Source of the DNA: Epiperipatus broadwayi
Taxonomy: Eukaryota; Onychophora; Udeonychophora; Euonychophora; Peripatidae
Assembly: GCA_028023455.1 (NCBI GenBank)
Contig: JAQFVV010000049.1
Location: 5,798,855 to 5,862,854 of the forward strand
Length of the DNA: 64,000 bases
Direction: 5' to 3'
In this document: piece after piece, positions 1 through 13,140 of the stretch
Layout: every line of letters starts with the position of its first letter
Numbering within the stretch: the stretch's first letter is position 1
Notes under the pieces: model-generated
Database searches by the model: none
The model's input: only the letters and a program-made list of their open reading frames with translations
Told to the model about the DNA's origin: nothing
Position numbers and translations under genes: made by a program

Positions 1-220
1 GCATTATTCAGTAATAATTTTTAAAGTAAATTTGAGAATTAACACATTACAATTCCCAGAGGTAATGGGTTCTTCAAATATTTTCAAATCAATATATTTT
101 TCTATTTGTCTGAAGATTTGTGATAATGATATATTATTTGATGTGATATGTTGGACTATTTCCATCATCTATGAGTGAAAGTTGAATGTATAAAAATTTT
201 TAAACTTTATTTAAACATAA

Positions 221-592
221 GCATATTATCAAGGTTATAGCCTCAGTAAATATTACTTACGTAATCAATGTGCGTTTAATAAATTTATAATTAGAACTTT
301 AAATTACTGTAATAGATTTCTAAATATAAAATCTTTCCATTGACTCGTTGTAAATCGAAAGATTTCACGAGTATTAATGTGTAATAAGAAATGGGGACTT
401 AATCAGTGAAGTATTGAATAGCTTCACGCTCGCAGATCTAACCGCTTCAGCTTCACCTATTTAAATAGAAAGTAGGTTGAAGTAAAGAAGGGTTCCCCTC
501 TTTTCTTCCATAGCATAATCTTGTGGTTAAAACTTCTGTAGAGGTCCTTACTATCGCATTTTATATGCATATTATCGAGGTTATGGCCTCAG
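221..592. repeat. 346-bp insertion bounded by 26-bp near-identical direct repeats
   Basis: Bases 221-246 and 567-592 both read GCATATTATC(A/G)AGGTTAT(A/G)GCCTCAG. The inverted partner at 2180-2200 lacks this segment: there the 'TTTGGAAA' side runs straight on to 'GTTTAAATAAAG'. The segment is therefore an insertion, or a lost and kept duplication, within the Penelope-like arm. The enclosed sequence has a GC-richer patch at 425-540, but I see no coding frame in it. The direct repeats are longer than usual target-site duplications. Confidence 0.5.
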
Positions 593-645
593 TTTCCAAA
601 TACAAACAACTTGTTAGTAATATCACAGAAATAGACAGCACAGGT

Positions 646-696
646 TATTAATTACACAACATTTCGAGTAGTATTATTCTCCACTCTTCTTCAGGT
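646..696 (-). ncRNA. Hammerhead-ribozyme-like motif of Penelope-like 3' module (copy a)
   Basis: On the minus strand the order is CTGAAGA (694-688), a stem-loop whose GAGT and ACTC strands can pair, GAAA (665-662), then TG-TTG-TG followed by TAA. This is the order of the hammerhead core: C3-U4-G5-A6-N7-G8-A9, stem II, G12-A13-A14, then a tiny stem III and a UH cleavage triplet. The stem III strands look like CG/CG decayed to TG/TG by CpG deamination. Minimal hammerheads with very short stem III are established in Penelope-like elements. Activity is not implied; I judged the fold by eye. Confidence 0.5.
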
Positions 697-732
697 GTTG
701 CTGGCTTATATGCACAGTGACAATATTTGCTT

Positions 733-812
733 AGAAGTTGAACTCACACTTTTAGATTCTTGAATATCAAAATGTAAGCAAATGCTCTACCAACTGAGCT
801 ATTCTGTCAAAG
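733..812 (-). other. tRNA-derived sequence (pol III A and B box, SINE or tRNA pseudogene)
   Basis: The reverse complement of 784-801 reads TAGCTCAGTTGGTAGAGC, a perfect tRNA D-arm/A-box sequence. About 45 bases downstream on the minus strand comes GTGAGTTCAACTTC, a B-box-like T-arm. The spacing is too long for a simple class I tRNA, and I do not see a convincing acceptor stem or anticodon arm. A tRNA-derived SINE head or a decayed tRNA copy is more likely than a working tRNA gene. Confidence 0.5.
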
Positions 813-909
813 GCAACATATAGTAGAAATTTGATATATTTATATATAAGGGTTGGATCAAAGTTTCCTGAGTCCTTCAATTTTTTTTATGAGCAAGGCA
901 TTTAATTAG

Positions 910-1067
<158 letters not shown>

Positions 1068-1098
1068 AATTAGAGAAAATATAACTTACTATTAAAAC

Positions 1099-1154
1099 TT
1101 TATCGGCTGAACGTTTTCGAGGAACCATGCCTCATACTCATAGCCTTCATGAAA
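1099..1154 (-). ncRNA. Hammerhead-like Penelope 3' module, left palindrome arm (copy b1)
   Basis: On the minus strand TTCATGA precedes a stem-loop with GAGG...CCTC strands, then GAAAA, CG-TTCAGC-CG and ATAAA. TTCATGA differs from the CTGATGA core at two positions that matter, so catalysis is doubtful. The order of parts and the AATAAA-like ending match the 3' signature of Penelope-like elements. Confidence 0.4.
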
Positions 1155-1488
1155 AGTGTAATAAATATATGCAAATGTAAATATTCAAATAAGCTACTGT
1201 TACGTAGCCCATTTTTTCGAGATCTCGAAGCATGTGTCCTTTCTGTTAATGGCATGGATGTCTCTATTAATATAGAATGCCTCCTTTACTTTTTCTCCTG
1301 TAATCATTTGGCTCCGAACATAAAATAATGGGGTTGGCAGGTACAGGAGAAAAATAAAGGAGGCATTCTATATTAATAGAGACATCCATGCCATTAACAG
1401 AAAGGACACATGCTTCGAGATCTCGAAAAAATGGGCTACGTAACAGTAGCTTATTTGAATATTTACATTTGCATATATTTATTACACT

Positions 1489-1545
1489 TTTCATGAAGGC
1501 TATGAGTATGAGGCATGGTTCCTCGAAAACGTTCAGCCGATAAAT
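1489..1545 (+). ncRNA. Hammerhead-like Penelope 3' module, right palindrome arm (copy b2)
   Basis: This is the mirror copy of the module at 1099-1154 and reads on the plus strand: TTCATGA (from 1490), a hairpin built from GAGG (1510-1513) and CCTC (1521-1524), GAAAA (1525-1529), then CGTTCAGCCG. It is the same degenerate core as its partner and was probably copied with the palindrome arm. Confidence 0.4.
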
Positions 1546-1628
1546 TTTTAATAGTAAGTTATATTTTCTCTAATTAATAATTACAATTAAGTATTTTTTG
1601 TTTTTACATATAAGGAGAAATTAAAACC

Positions 1629-1629
1629 A

Positions 1630-1670
<41 letters not shown>

Positions 1671-1704
1671 GTTGTTGTTGTTGTTGTTTAATATTTTTCC
1701 TAAG

Positions 1705-1753
<49 letters not shown>

Positions 1754-1766
1754 GAAATTAAAACCA

Positions 1767-1807
<41 letters not shown>

Positions 1808-1843
1808 GTTGTTGTTGTTGTTGTTTAATATTTTTCCTAAGAG
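1629..1843. repeat. Duplicated (ATT)n-(GTT)n microsatellite block
   Basis: A unit made of AAATTAAAACCATATTT, (ATT)n, (GTT)6-7 and TTAATATTTTTCCTAAGAGTA occurs twice (about 1618-1709 and 1753-1843), with a further (ATT)n between the copies. It lies at the 3' side of the minus-strand GIY-YIG frame, where it is translated as poly-Gln-like codons. Confidence 0.85.
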
Positions 1844-2126
1844 TAAGATTAATTAGAGGCTTCCATATATTGTGTATTGTCACACTGGGTTGGCTTATAG
1901 GATTATTTACTATTGTCATATGAGCAGCTTCCTTCAATTTTCTTCTATGCATTTTTCCCTCTTTATCCAATATCTTTGTAATTTCCTAATTAAACATATG
2001 GTCATTGGTACATACATGATCTGCTATGGTAGACACATCCATTATTTCTTTTTTAATCATTAGTTTGTGTTCTTTCAATCGTTGTTCAACAGGGCAACAA
2101 ATCTCACCAATGTACATTGCGTAATT
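1840..2126 (-). pseudogene. Penelope-like element GIY-YIG endonuclease domain fragment
   Basis: The minus-strand frame starting at 2126 begins NYAMYIGE, then has a CC pair, RLKEHK, the DHV and DHMFN His-containing segments, EITKILDKEG and RRKLKEA. This is the usual order of the GIY-YIG nuclease at the C-terminus of Penelope-like reverse transcriptases: the YIG motif, a catalytic Arg in RLKEH, and a Glu in the distal EA segment. In the family this enzyme nicks DNA for target-primed insertion. One in-frame TAG (1985-1987) interrupts the frame after DHMFN. The N-terminal RT domain is absent, so the fragment is 5'-truncated. The frame ends in the GTT/ATT microsatellite. Confidence 0.75.
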
Positions 2127-2299
2127 GCTAACCTGTGTTGTCTATTTGTGCAATATTACTAACAAGTTGTTTGTATTTGGAAAGTTTAAATAAAGTTTAA
2201 AATCTTCTATACATTCAACATTCATTCATAGATGATGAAAACAGTCCAACATATCACATCTAATATGTTTTTCTTTTTGTTATGTGAGGAGCTAATGCA

Positions 2300-3035
2300 A
2301 CTCTAAAATTGAGATTCTAAATGATATTAAGAAAGTGAAAAGAAATATTATAATTAAGACTAAAAATCATCAAAAGGTATTCCTTTATTATAATGCTTTT
2401 GCCTAGTTATTATATCTGCCTTAAATAGCATGAAAAGTAGTGGAAAAGTGTCAATAGTAATGATGAAGTGTTTTCATAATAGTACTTTATTTCCTAGTTA
2501 CTCTATCAATCTTGAAGACTGTGACAGATAATAAAAATTATTTGTTTGTAATCTGTTATCTAATTAGTTACAGGCCTTAAAGAGGAAGACAAGTAAAGAT
2601 ATACTTTCATTTATAATCCATAAAGATTTGATGTTATTACTTGATCATAACATTCCATTCCTTAGTCATTCAAGCTTCATTTAGCAAGATATCTTAACAT
2701 ACATTTGTTCATGCAAATGATTTTTTCCTACATTTTCCCTTGCATTTCTTAAGCTGCACTTTCATATACAATAATTTATATTTTACTTTAATTTATTTAT
2801 TTCAAATAATGTTTTCAATTTGATAAAAAAATGTTCATGTATTCAAGTTAGTATCCTCATAAGTGTTAAACATTATGGATAATAATTAAAAATTCAGTTA
2901 TATTCATGCAAAATTTGTTTATTACTGTGCTTTGCTTGCAAATCCAGTTATATTAGATATTTTTTTTAACTAATATGCAACTATGTTTTTTGTAATTTAA
3001 TAAATAAATATAACAAACTTTTCTTATAGTCCTGT
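2300..3035. other. AT-rich spacer, nothing identified
   Basis: I see no open frame beyond chance length and no repeat partner in the window. Confidence 0.5.
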
Positions 3036-3038
3036 AAT

Positions 3039-3418
3039 TTATAAATATCTGCATTTAAATGCTATCTTAAAACACTCTATTAACAAACATATACTTATTA
3101 AAGTTTAACACTTTTAAGGGTAAAGTATTCATAGCATTAATATATGCATAATTGAGTGTATGTCTATATATAGGCTATAAATATATTAAAATATATGTAA
3201 ATTATATTGCTCATTTCTTCAACAGGAGAATGCAGGACTCCTTCCTATTTATGACATTGAGGTTGTTAGTTATATATAGACTTACACCCAATTATGCATA
3301 CAGTATATTAATGCTATAAATATGATGTCATACTTTGCTCTTGGGGGGGGGGCGTAAATAAGTATGCAATTGTTAATAGCTTTTCTTGAGATAGCATTTA
3401 AGTGCAGATATTTATAAA
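3039..3418. repeat. Fold-back repeat with about 135-160-bp imperfect arms
   Basis: The left arm (about 3039-3175) and the reverse complement of the right arm (about 3268-3418) share TTTATAAATATCTGCA, AAATGCTATCT, CTATTAACAA, GCATTAATAT and the AATTG(A/G)GTGTA-GTCTATATATA block. The centre (about 3176-3267) contains a less AT-rich stretch with CAGGAGAATGCAGGACTCC. The right arm carries a G9 run (3344-3352) that the left arm lacks. This looks like a MITE-like or fold-back element without coding capacity. Confidence 0.6.
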
Positions 3419-3693
3419 CAATATATTTCTTAAAGAAAAAGTTGCTATACACAAATGTAGCCTTACTTCATACCCATTTGACTATTTATTGTCAAATATT
3501 TGCCACCATTGCTTTAATATCTAACCCCCAAAAAGAGATACTTGTGAAAGAATGTCATGGAATTAAATTCAAAACTCCAATGTATTTCTCTATACTTTAG
3601 AATTTTTGCCTTTATTTAACATTTTATAAACTATACCCTTTTTAATTATATATAGAATTATAATTATATGGTTGTTTTTTTATGATTTCTATA

Positions 3694-6655
<2,962 letters not shown>

Positions 6656-6659
6656 AATT

Positions 6660-8670
6660 TTTTTCACTTTTTTATTACTTCTACAATGCATTTTACGTTT
6701 ATTTTATCAATAACAATTTCAATTTAAATAAAATATTTATAACCAATAACTCCTAAAAGAATATATAAATCATATAAAAATCACTAAGATTTGTATAGGT
6801 TCCTGTGAATCATTTTTAGCATATATTGAAATGAAATATGAAGGCTATTCATTTCCATCCTCAGTGCCCTTATAGTTCTGTCTTTAAAACTGAAGCAATT
6901 TGTTTTATAATATACTTGTTAGTTTTATTCAAAATTATCTGGAATATTAATTAATTATTATTAATTAACTTTTATATAAGTTAATCCTTTATTTTTGTTT
7001 TCTTTATTATTTATTCATCTATACATTTTTATTTTAAATTTCAATAATACATTCTTTCAACTCTCCATTACAAAAAAAAATGAGAAAACTTTATTTACAA
7101 AATTCTTATACTTTAAGTAGGTTCATAAAATATTTAGTTATATTTTATTGTAAATAATTTTTTAACATACTTTATTTTATAATTATTTTGAATCCCAACT
7201 TGTTGATAAAGTAAAAAATACTGAATTCTATGAGATATTATAAAAAAAAACTGTAATCCAATATTTAGTATTACAATGAAATTTATCTATTATAAAGTGA
7301 GAAAATCCTCTTTCACACTCTAAAATTAAAAAAAATAATTAATGAAATCTATTTAATAAATGCCTAAAAGAGTCAAAGTATTGTTTTTGAAGCAGCTAAA
7401 CCAGTAATCGATAAACTAAATGTAAAAAAAAAAGTAAGCTATTAATGTAACTAGCATTTTATAAAAATCAATTCTCTTTGCATTTAATTTATGTTTATAG
7501 AAATCAATATTTTCTCTCTCTCTTATAAGAAACCCAAAAAAATGCTGTATTACGTGAACAAAGAGAGAGAGGGAGAGAGAGAGACATTGCAAAAGGGGGA
7601 GAAAACATGTAGAAATTTAGTCCAAAAAATAGTTATATTCCAATTTTTTTTTATGTTAAAATATTTCATGTTTGTGAATAAATTATAATTTTAACTTTAA
7701 TAATATCATTTATAACAACAATAAATATATATTTTTTCATTATATTTATTTGAATTTACAAACCCCTTTTAAAAATTGATCACAAAATTTGCTTCTAGCA
7801 ATATTGTTTATATTATATTTTGCATGTACGCATTCGTGTTGATATAAAAATAGATAAATATCTTTAAAATGGCTTATAAGTATACTCTTTCTTTTAAAAA
7901 AATGTACATATAAAAACATTTTTATATTCGTGGCAATATTTAATAAAATCCTAGCAATTTGATCATTTTGTGTCTCTTTGGATGTTTTATTACATGTATT
8001 CCATATACATTAATTATTTTTTAATCCATAAAATTTACATTATTATTCGGGTCCATCGCCAAGAGCGTCTCTTACCGCTCGTATATATATATTATCTATA
8101 TAATCCATGCAATCTATCTCGATAGTAATTGTTTTTATATCCTTTTATTCTTTTAACTTCATTTTTTTTCATCAATAATATCATTATTATCATTAGGGTG
8201 TCATCAAAATAATAATATAAATGGTATTCTATTTATAAAATTGTCAATATAGTATATTTTGCTACAAATATAACATTATTCCACTTAATTGATGCAGCAC
8301 ATTATATTAAGACATCAAAAAGAAAATAATCAAAGAAGTTAAAAAAGGCAAAATATAATAAATATATTAAAGAAAACTGTATTGTTAAAAAAAGCAACCC
8401 TATTTTGGATCTAAGGAAAAATGAAATTTAGAAATGATTTATATGTAATATATATATACTCAATCGATAAAAAAAAATATTATGCCTAGCTATGGCACAA
8501 TTTGGTTTACCAAACTTATTCAACAGAAAAAAGTTATGTCTAACCATATAGCACGATTTGATTTACCAAACTTAATCAATTGTCGTTGTTTATTCATAAG
8601 TATTCTGAATCCCATCATAGTGTATATATATATAAATACAAGTATATTATCTATACTAAACTTAATGTAA
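6660..8670. other. AT-rich intergenic sequence, nothing coding identified
   Basis: It contains a GA-rich low-complexity stretch at 7560-7585 and a short GC-rich island at 8048-8083, with a GAGCG...CGCTC self-complementary pair, that stands out from the surroundings. I recognise no gene. Confidence 0.5.
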
Positions 8671-8674
8671 TTAG

Positions 8675-9495
8675 AAGGGAATTAAACTCAGACTTTTAAA
8701 CTCACATCAGCTATCCAGTCCATCTTATACAACTGATACACATGACCACAAACATGTGAAAAATAGGTATTTTGTGCTAAACCAGCACTCATCCAGATCA
8801 GCATCTTTCACACACACACACATATATATATATATAATCAGTGCTCAGTTTATATTAAGATAATAAATCTTAATTAATAGGCTTCAATCGTCTCTATGCT
8901 CCAACCCTTCATCCATCAATATTATTGAAAATATGTTGATGGAATGCTCAAAGCCTTTGTTGATGCCAATATTATTATCAAACACATGTTGGCATTAAGT
9001 CACTCTGATTCCTCATATGTAAGACCTTAATATGTCCAACATACTTGTATTTAAAATGACATATTCAGCCTGTACTCTGCTCATTCCTTTTCTATATATT
9101 TAAATGGGCATATTAAGGTCCTATACATGGGGAAAGGGGCTCAGAGTGACACTGACAACATGAGTACAACAATAATATTGGCATCAAACAAGAGCTTTGA
9201 ACATTTCATCATCAGATTTTCAATAATATGGATGGCTGAAGAGTTAGAGGGTGAAGAAGATCGAAGTCTATCTGTTAAAGTTTGAAGATTTGCTATTAAT
9301 CTGAGCACTAATTATATATGTATGTGTCAAAGATGATAATTTGGACTAATGAGTGATGGTTTAGCATGAAATACATATATTGGAGACCATTTATGTTTTT
9401 CATATGTGTGTGGACATGTGTATTAGTTGTATTAGATAAATTAGATAACTGAAAGTAGCTTGATAGTCTGGGTTTAATTCCCCATAATTACTCAC
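8675..9495. repeat. Inverted-repeat element, arms about 390 bp (family with 44.9-46.2 kb)
   Basis: The left arm (about 8675-9060) is matched by the reverse complement of the right arm (about 9100-9495): GCTAAACCA(G/T)CACTCAT, GTGCTCAG, CAATATTATTGAAAAT, GATGCCAATATTATT and GACCTTAATATG all recur. The outer part of each arm contains AGTCTGGGTT(C/T)AA, a B-box-like sequence, with a weak A-box-like TAGATAACTGAAAG upstream. That suggests a tRNA-derived unit joined head to head. No ORF is present. Confidence 0.7.
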
Positions 9496-9889
9496 ATATA
9501 TTTTATAGATATATATTTTTCTTTCTTTTTTTCCACATTTGTGTAAGAATATCATCTTTTCTGTTTATGTAAAAAATAAATTTAAAAAAGAGGAGTTTGG
9601 AAATTTGAAGTGATGAATTATAACAATGCAATATTTTATTAGACCAATCTAATAGTTCTGACAGGCTACATTTCAAACTGTACTGAAATCTTTTCAGTAC
9701 ATTTTGATTGTTTGCAGGAGATGACACTATATTTTTTTAAAAAAAAATGTTTTCATTTAATATGGTGAATATTATACCAAGAGAGTTTAAATTAATTAAG
9801 ATAAAAAAGAAATGAAGCATGAGATCTTTTTTTTCATTGTTTAGCTAAAACTTGTTTTTTCAAGCTGCTATTTTCATAAACATAATATA

Positions 9890-10500
9890 ATCTTAGAGCT
9901 ACGTTTTTATGTATGCAGATACAATTTTAAGTATTGGAAATACAATACAATGCTAATAAAATCAGACCCATGTTTTCATGCATGCAAATTTAATTTCAAT
10001 TATTCAAAATACACTACAATGTTAATATAATCTTAGAGCCATGTTTTTATGCATGCAAATTAAAAAAAAAATACACAAAAAATAATATAAAACCCTTTTT
10101 TTATAAAATTAATTTTTTAAAATTAAAAAAACCAAAAATAAAAAAAATTCTAACCCCATTTTTTTAATAAAAATAATTTATTAAAAATATAAAAAAACCC
10201 CAAAATTAAAATAAAACCCCAAGAGCGTTGTTTTTAAAAAAAAATATAATACAAAATATAAAAAACCCCCAAATTTTAAAAAAAAATTAAACCCATTTTT
10301 TCATCATGCAAATTTAATTTCAAATATTGAAAATACACTACACTGTTAATAAAATCTTAGAGCCATGTGTTTTGCATGCAAATATAATTTCAAATATTAG
10401 AAATACACTACAATGCTAATAAAATATTAGGCCCATGTTTCCATGCATGCAAATTTAATTTTAAATATTGGAAATACACAACAATGCTTATATTCTCAGT
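9890..10500. repeat. 70-bp tandem repeat (satellite-like), centre garbled
   Basis: Units starting near 9891, 9961, 10031, 10355 and 10425 share TTAGAGCC, ATGTTTTCATGCATGCAAAT and AAATACACTACAATG(C/T)TAATAAAAT at 70-bp spacing. Between about 10062 and 10300 the units dissolve into A/T homopolymers and CCCC runs that still follow the same base order, as if the consensus had been miscalled. Confidence 0.75.
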
Positions 10501-10599
10501 TTTTTTAATTTGATATGAATAGAAATACTGTTTATGATAAATCATTTCAAAAATTTGAAATGATGTAGCAATAGATTCATATATATATATATATATTGT

Positions 10600-10830
10600 A
10601 CTGTATGTAAATAAGCATTTATTTTTATATAGTGCAATGTTTATAAATTGTAATACATTAAAGATCAGCCTTTCAAGCTATTGTGCATGCGCTTTTTACG
10701 AGTGTTAATAATAAATGAATACTTTCACTCCCAACACAAGATATTGTATTTATGAAAAAATAAAATGAATCCACTTATTCTTTCCAACCCAAATGCTTAT
10801 ATATGGGCAAATCTTAAGTACTGGAAATGA
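10600..10830 (-). repeat. Dispersed repeat, copy 1 (partner at 26.55 kb)
   Basis: The reverse complement matches 26545-26775: GTGGATTCATT, ATATCTTGTGT, AGTATTCATTTAT, GCGC/GCACATG and CACTATATAAAA occur in the same order. It is non-coding and its family is unknown. Confidence 0.55.
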
Positions 10831-10945
10831 AAGTGTGAGGATAGACCACTCACTTTAAATTACTGTTTACGATGTCTGAATGAATGACGTCAACAAAATT
10901 ATCTAGAATTTACTAAATGTCACTCTCAAATGAAACTTAAACATA

Positions 10946-12503
10946 TGTAAATAAGCATGTGTTATCATTGTTTTACATACCAGCCTCTTAGGCAGAGAAG
11001 AACATACTTGGAAAGTACATATGACCAAACAATAGCTATAAAATATATAACTAGCGTTACATTTCCAGGACATAACTTCTTCTCGACTGTTGAATTCAAC
11101 ACCATGTTCAAAGCACTTTTTTGTTTTGTATAAACATGGGTGCCAGTTACTTATCCAGAGGATAAATAATGTACTTTGAACAATGGCCACTAATTCAATG
11201 CCCAAGATACACCCATGACTAGCTGAGCTACTTGTAATCAATAACAAAATATTGTTTCACTTAAATAGTGGCAAAAGAATTGACCGACAAAATAAAGTTT
11301 TAGTTTAAAAGACAATTTATCTTAATTAACATCCATTAACCTAATTTTAAATATCTTATTTAACTAATATAACACATGCACATTTATAATTTACACACTA
11401 TAATATCTTACGAGAAAGCATTAAATAATATTTGAAATTTAAAATACAATGAAATCAATATATACTAACGCATGAACACACACAACATTTTAAACACATG
11501 TATTAATAGTTCATCCATGTATGCTATAGAGTTCTTAAACTTGACTCTTGAGGTTTACGAATGTGATGGCTACTTTAGAAATGAGTACAAGAAAATGTTA
11601 TTACCTAAGATTTTGAACGTGGATACATCTTGCTGTTTGCTGCTTCTAATGAAGTATTTCTAACCGGTTAGATTTGAAGTTTTTTTGTGGAGATTTGATG
11701 CTGATTATTCTGAGGCATTTTTTTAAGACAATTAGATATTGAGCAGCTTCAGGTTGTTATTCAGGCATCATTTTTATCTGGTAGGCTGGCTGTTTTCATC
11801 AGACTTCAGGCTGGAGAAAGTTGTATGTTTTCCAAGGTTTTAACACTGCATTTTTGAATCTGGATATATAGTAAGCTGACTGATATAACTCACTGATAGA
11901 TTGTACTGAACTGTTATCTCAAACACAACTTAAACACAACTCAAACTTGACTAATTGTCCAATAAAAAAATTGACTATTTATACATATGACGTGTTGTCA
12001 TTTTGATATCCTCCAGCTATATCTGTTGTTGAAATTCCTTTGATAATTCTTTAATTACGTGTTTTTGGAGATCATTTAATTAGTAGCCATGCAACGTGTT
12101 GTTTCATATTTTTAATTAGTAACCATCGCTGAGTGTTTTTTAATTTTTTAACTTTCATTTATTTTTTAATATTTAATACGCATACATTATATTTACATTC
12201 ACACACACATATATAATTTGAGATCCATTCACTATTTAGTTTTAAGATGACTTTTTTTTTTAACTTAAATAAAAAGAGATTTATGTTTTTAAACTTTTAA
12301 CTTATATTTTAACTAATAAAAATCTCTTTAACTTCTTTTATGAAACTTTAACTTGATGCTTCTAAAGCAAACCCCCTTTCCCCCTTTTAATTAAATAACT
12401 GTAACTTTTATTTCAAAACTCTTAAACTTTTACATTTTCTTTCTATGAAAGATTTTTTATAATTTCTTAGACAATTATTTTGTGCCAACACGATATTGGT
12501 ACA
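10946..12503 (-). repeat. 3' LTR of the 10.9-16.3 kb element
   Basis: It matches 14920-16330 along its length and shares TACTTTAGAAATGAGTACAA, AACCGGTTAG and the terminal CCAACACGATATTG block. About 60-150 bases near 11000-11260 are present here but absent in the other copy. Frames of 63 codons inside both copies are repeat by-products. Confidence 0.7.
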
Positions 12504-13140
12504 TTACACCACTCTCCATTTGAGAGTAAAATGCATCATTTTTGACCATTTTATCTCTGACAACTTTAATTCTTTATTCTAAATAATTATTAATTTTCTA
12601 AGTTTGCTTTTTAATATCTTTCACTTTACATGCTAAGGGAAATCTTCACTTATACTTTGCTTCTTTTGATGCTGGCAACATTGCTTACAATGATCTTAGT
12701 CCTGGATAACGACCATGAGGATGGCATCCTTTTGTGATACAGGGATCTTTTGGTAATGAGGCAGATGCAGATTCACTGGCTGATACCGACTTACACGTAT
12801 GAAAACTGAAGCTTTGGGTGCTGGTTTTTTTCACCAGATTTTGACAAACAAAGGTCACTGCGAATGGCAGGATTCAACAACTGTCCATTTTGTCTTACGC
12901 TGTGATAACAAGGTACAAGATATGGGGATTCTGCCCTGAAGAAGTGACTTGTGGCTTATGCTGGTTGTCCCCAGTGCACATTTTAATAGAGGAATGATCC
13001 CTGATAAGTCCATTATGGGTGCTAAGTTTTATCCAGTCGACAGCTTTCACTTATCCTTATCTAAAACTTATTTCAATACTACCCTCATTCCCTTTAATTT
13101 CAAACCCTTATACATTCCTTATATAACTTAGATTGACTCT
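12504..13140 (+). other. Unidentified decayed coding-like block, opposite strand to gag
   Basis: Around 12820-13080 the plus strand has markedly higher GC than its flanks and one frame that reads GFFHQILTNKGHCEWQDS, then VHFVLRCDNKVQDMGILP, a stop, and LWLMLVVPSAHFNRGMIPDK. The residue mix, with Trp, Cys and His, is protein-like. I do not recognise the family. It lies inside the LTR element but on the other strand, so it could be captured sequence or an older insertion. Confidence 0.3.

Larger units (their letters stand above)
1069..1575. repeat. Near-perfect palindrome, 232-bp arms, 43-bp loop
   Basis: Bases 1069-1300 and 1344-1575 are reverse complements with only a handful of differences; for example, CTTTACTTTTTC in the left arm answers GAAAAATAAAG in the right. 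The loop at 1301-1343 includes GGCTCCGAACAT and GGGGTTGGCAGG. Each arm holds a hammerhead-like Penelope module. A 75-codon frame spans the structure, but it is a by-product of the repeat and not a gene. Natural inverted Penelope terminal repeats or an assembly fold-back could both create this. Confidence 0.85.

Noticed and set aside
784-801. Possible functional tRNA gene
   Set aside because: The A-box is perfect, but spacing, acceptor stem and anticodon arm do not form a tRNA.
9890-10500. CRISPR-like array
   Set aside because: The units are contiguous tandem copies without unique spacers, in an animal genome.
11472-11663. 63-codon frame also found at 15292-15483
   Set aside because: It lies in both LTRs and is kept only because the LTRs are duplicates.
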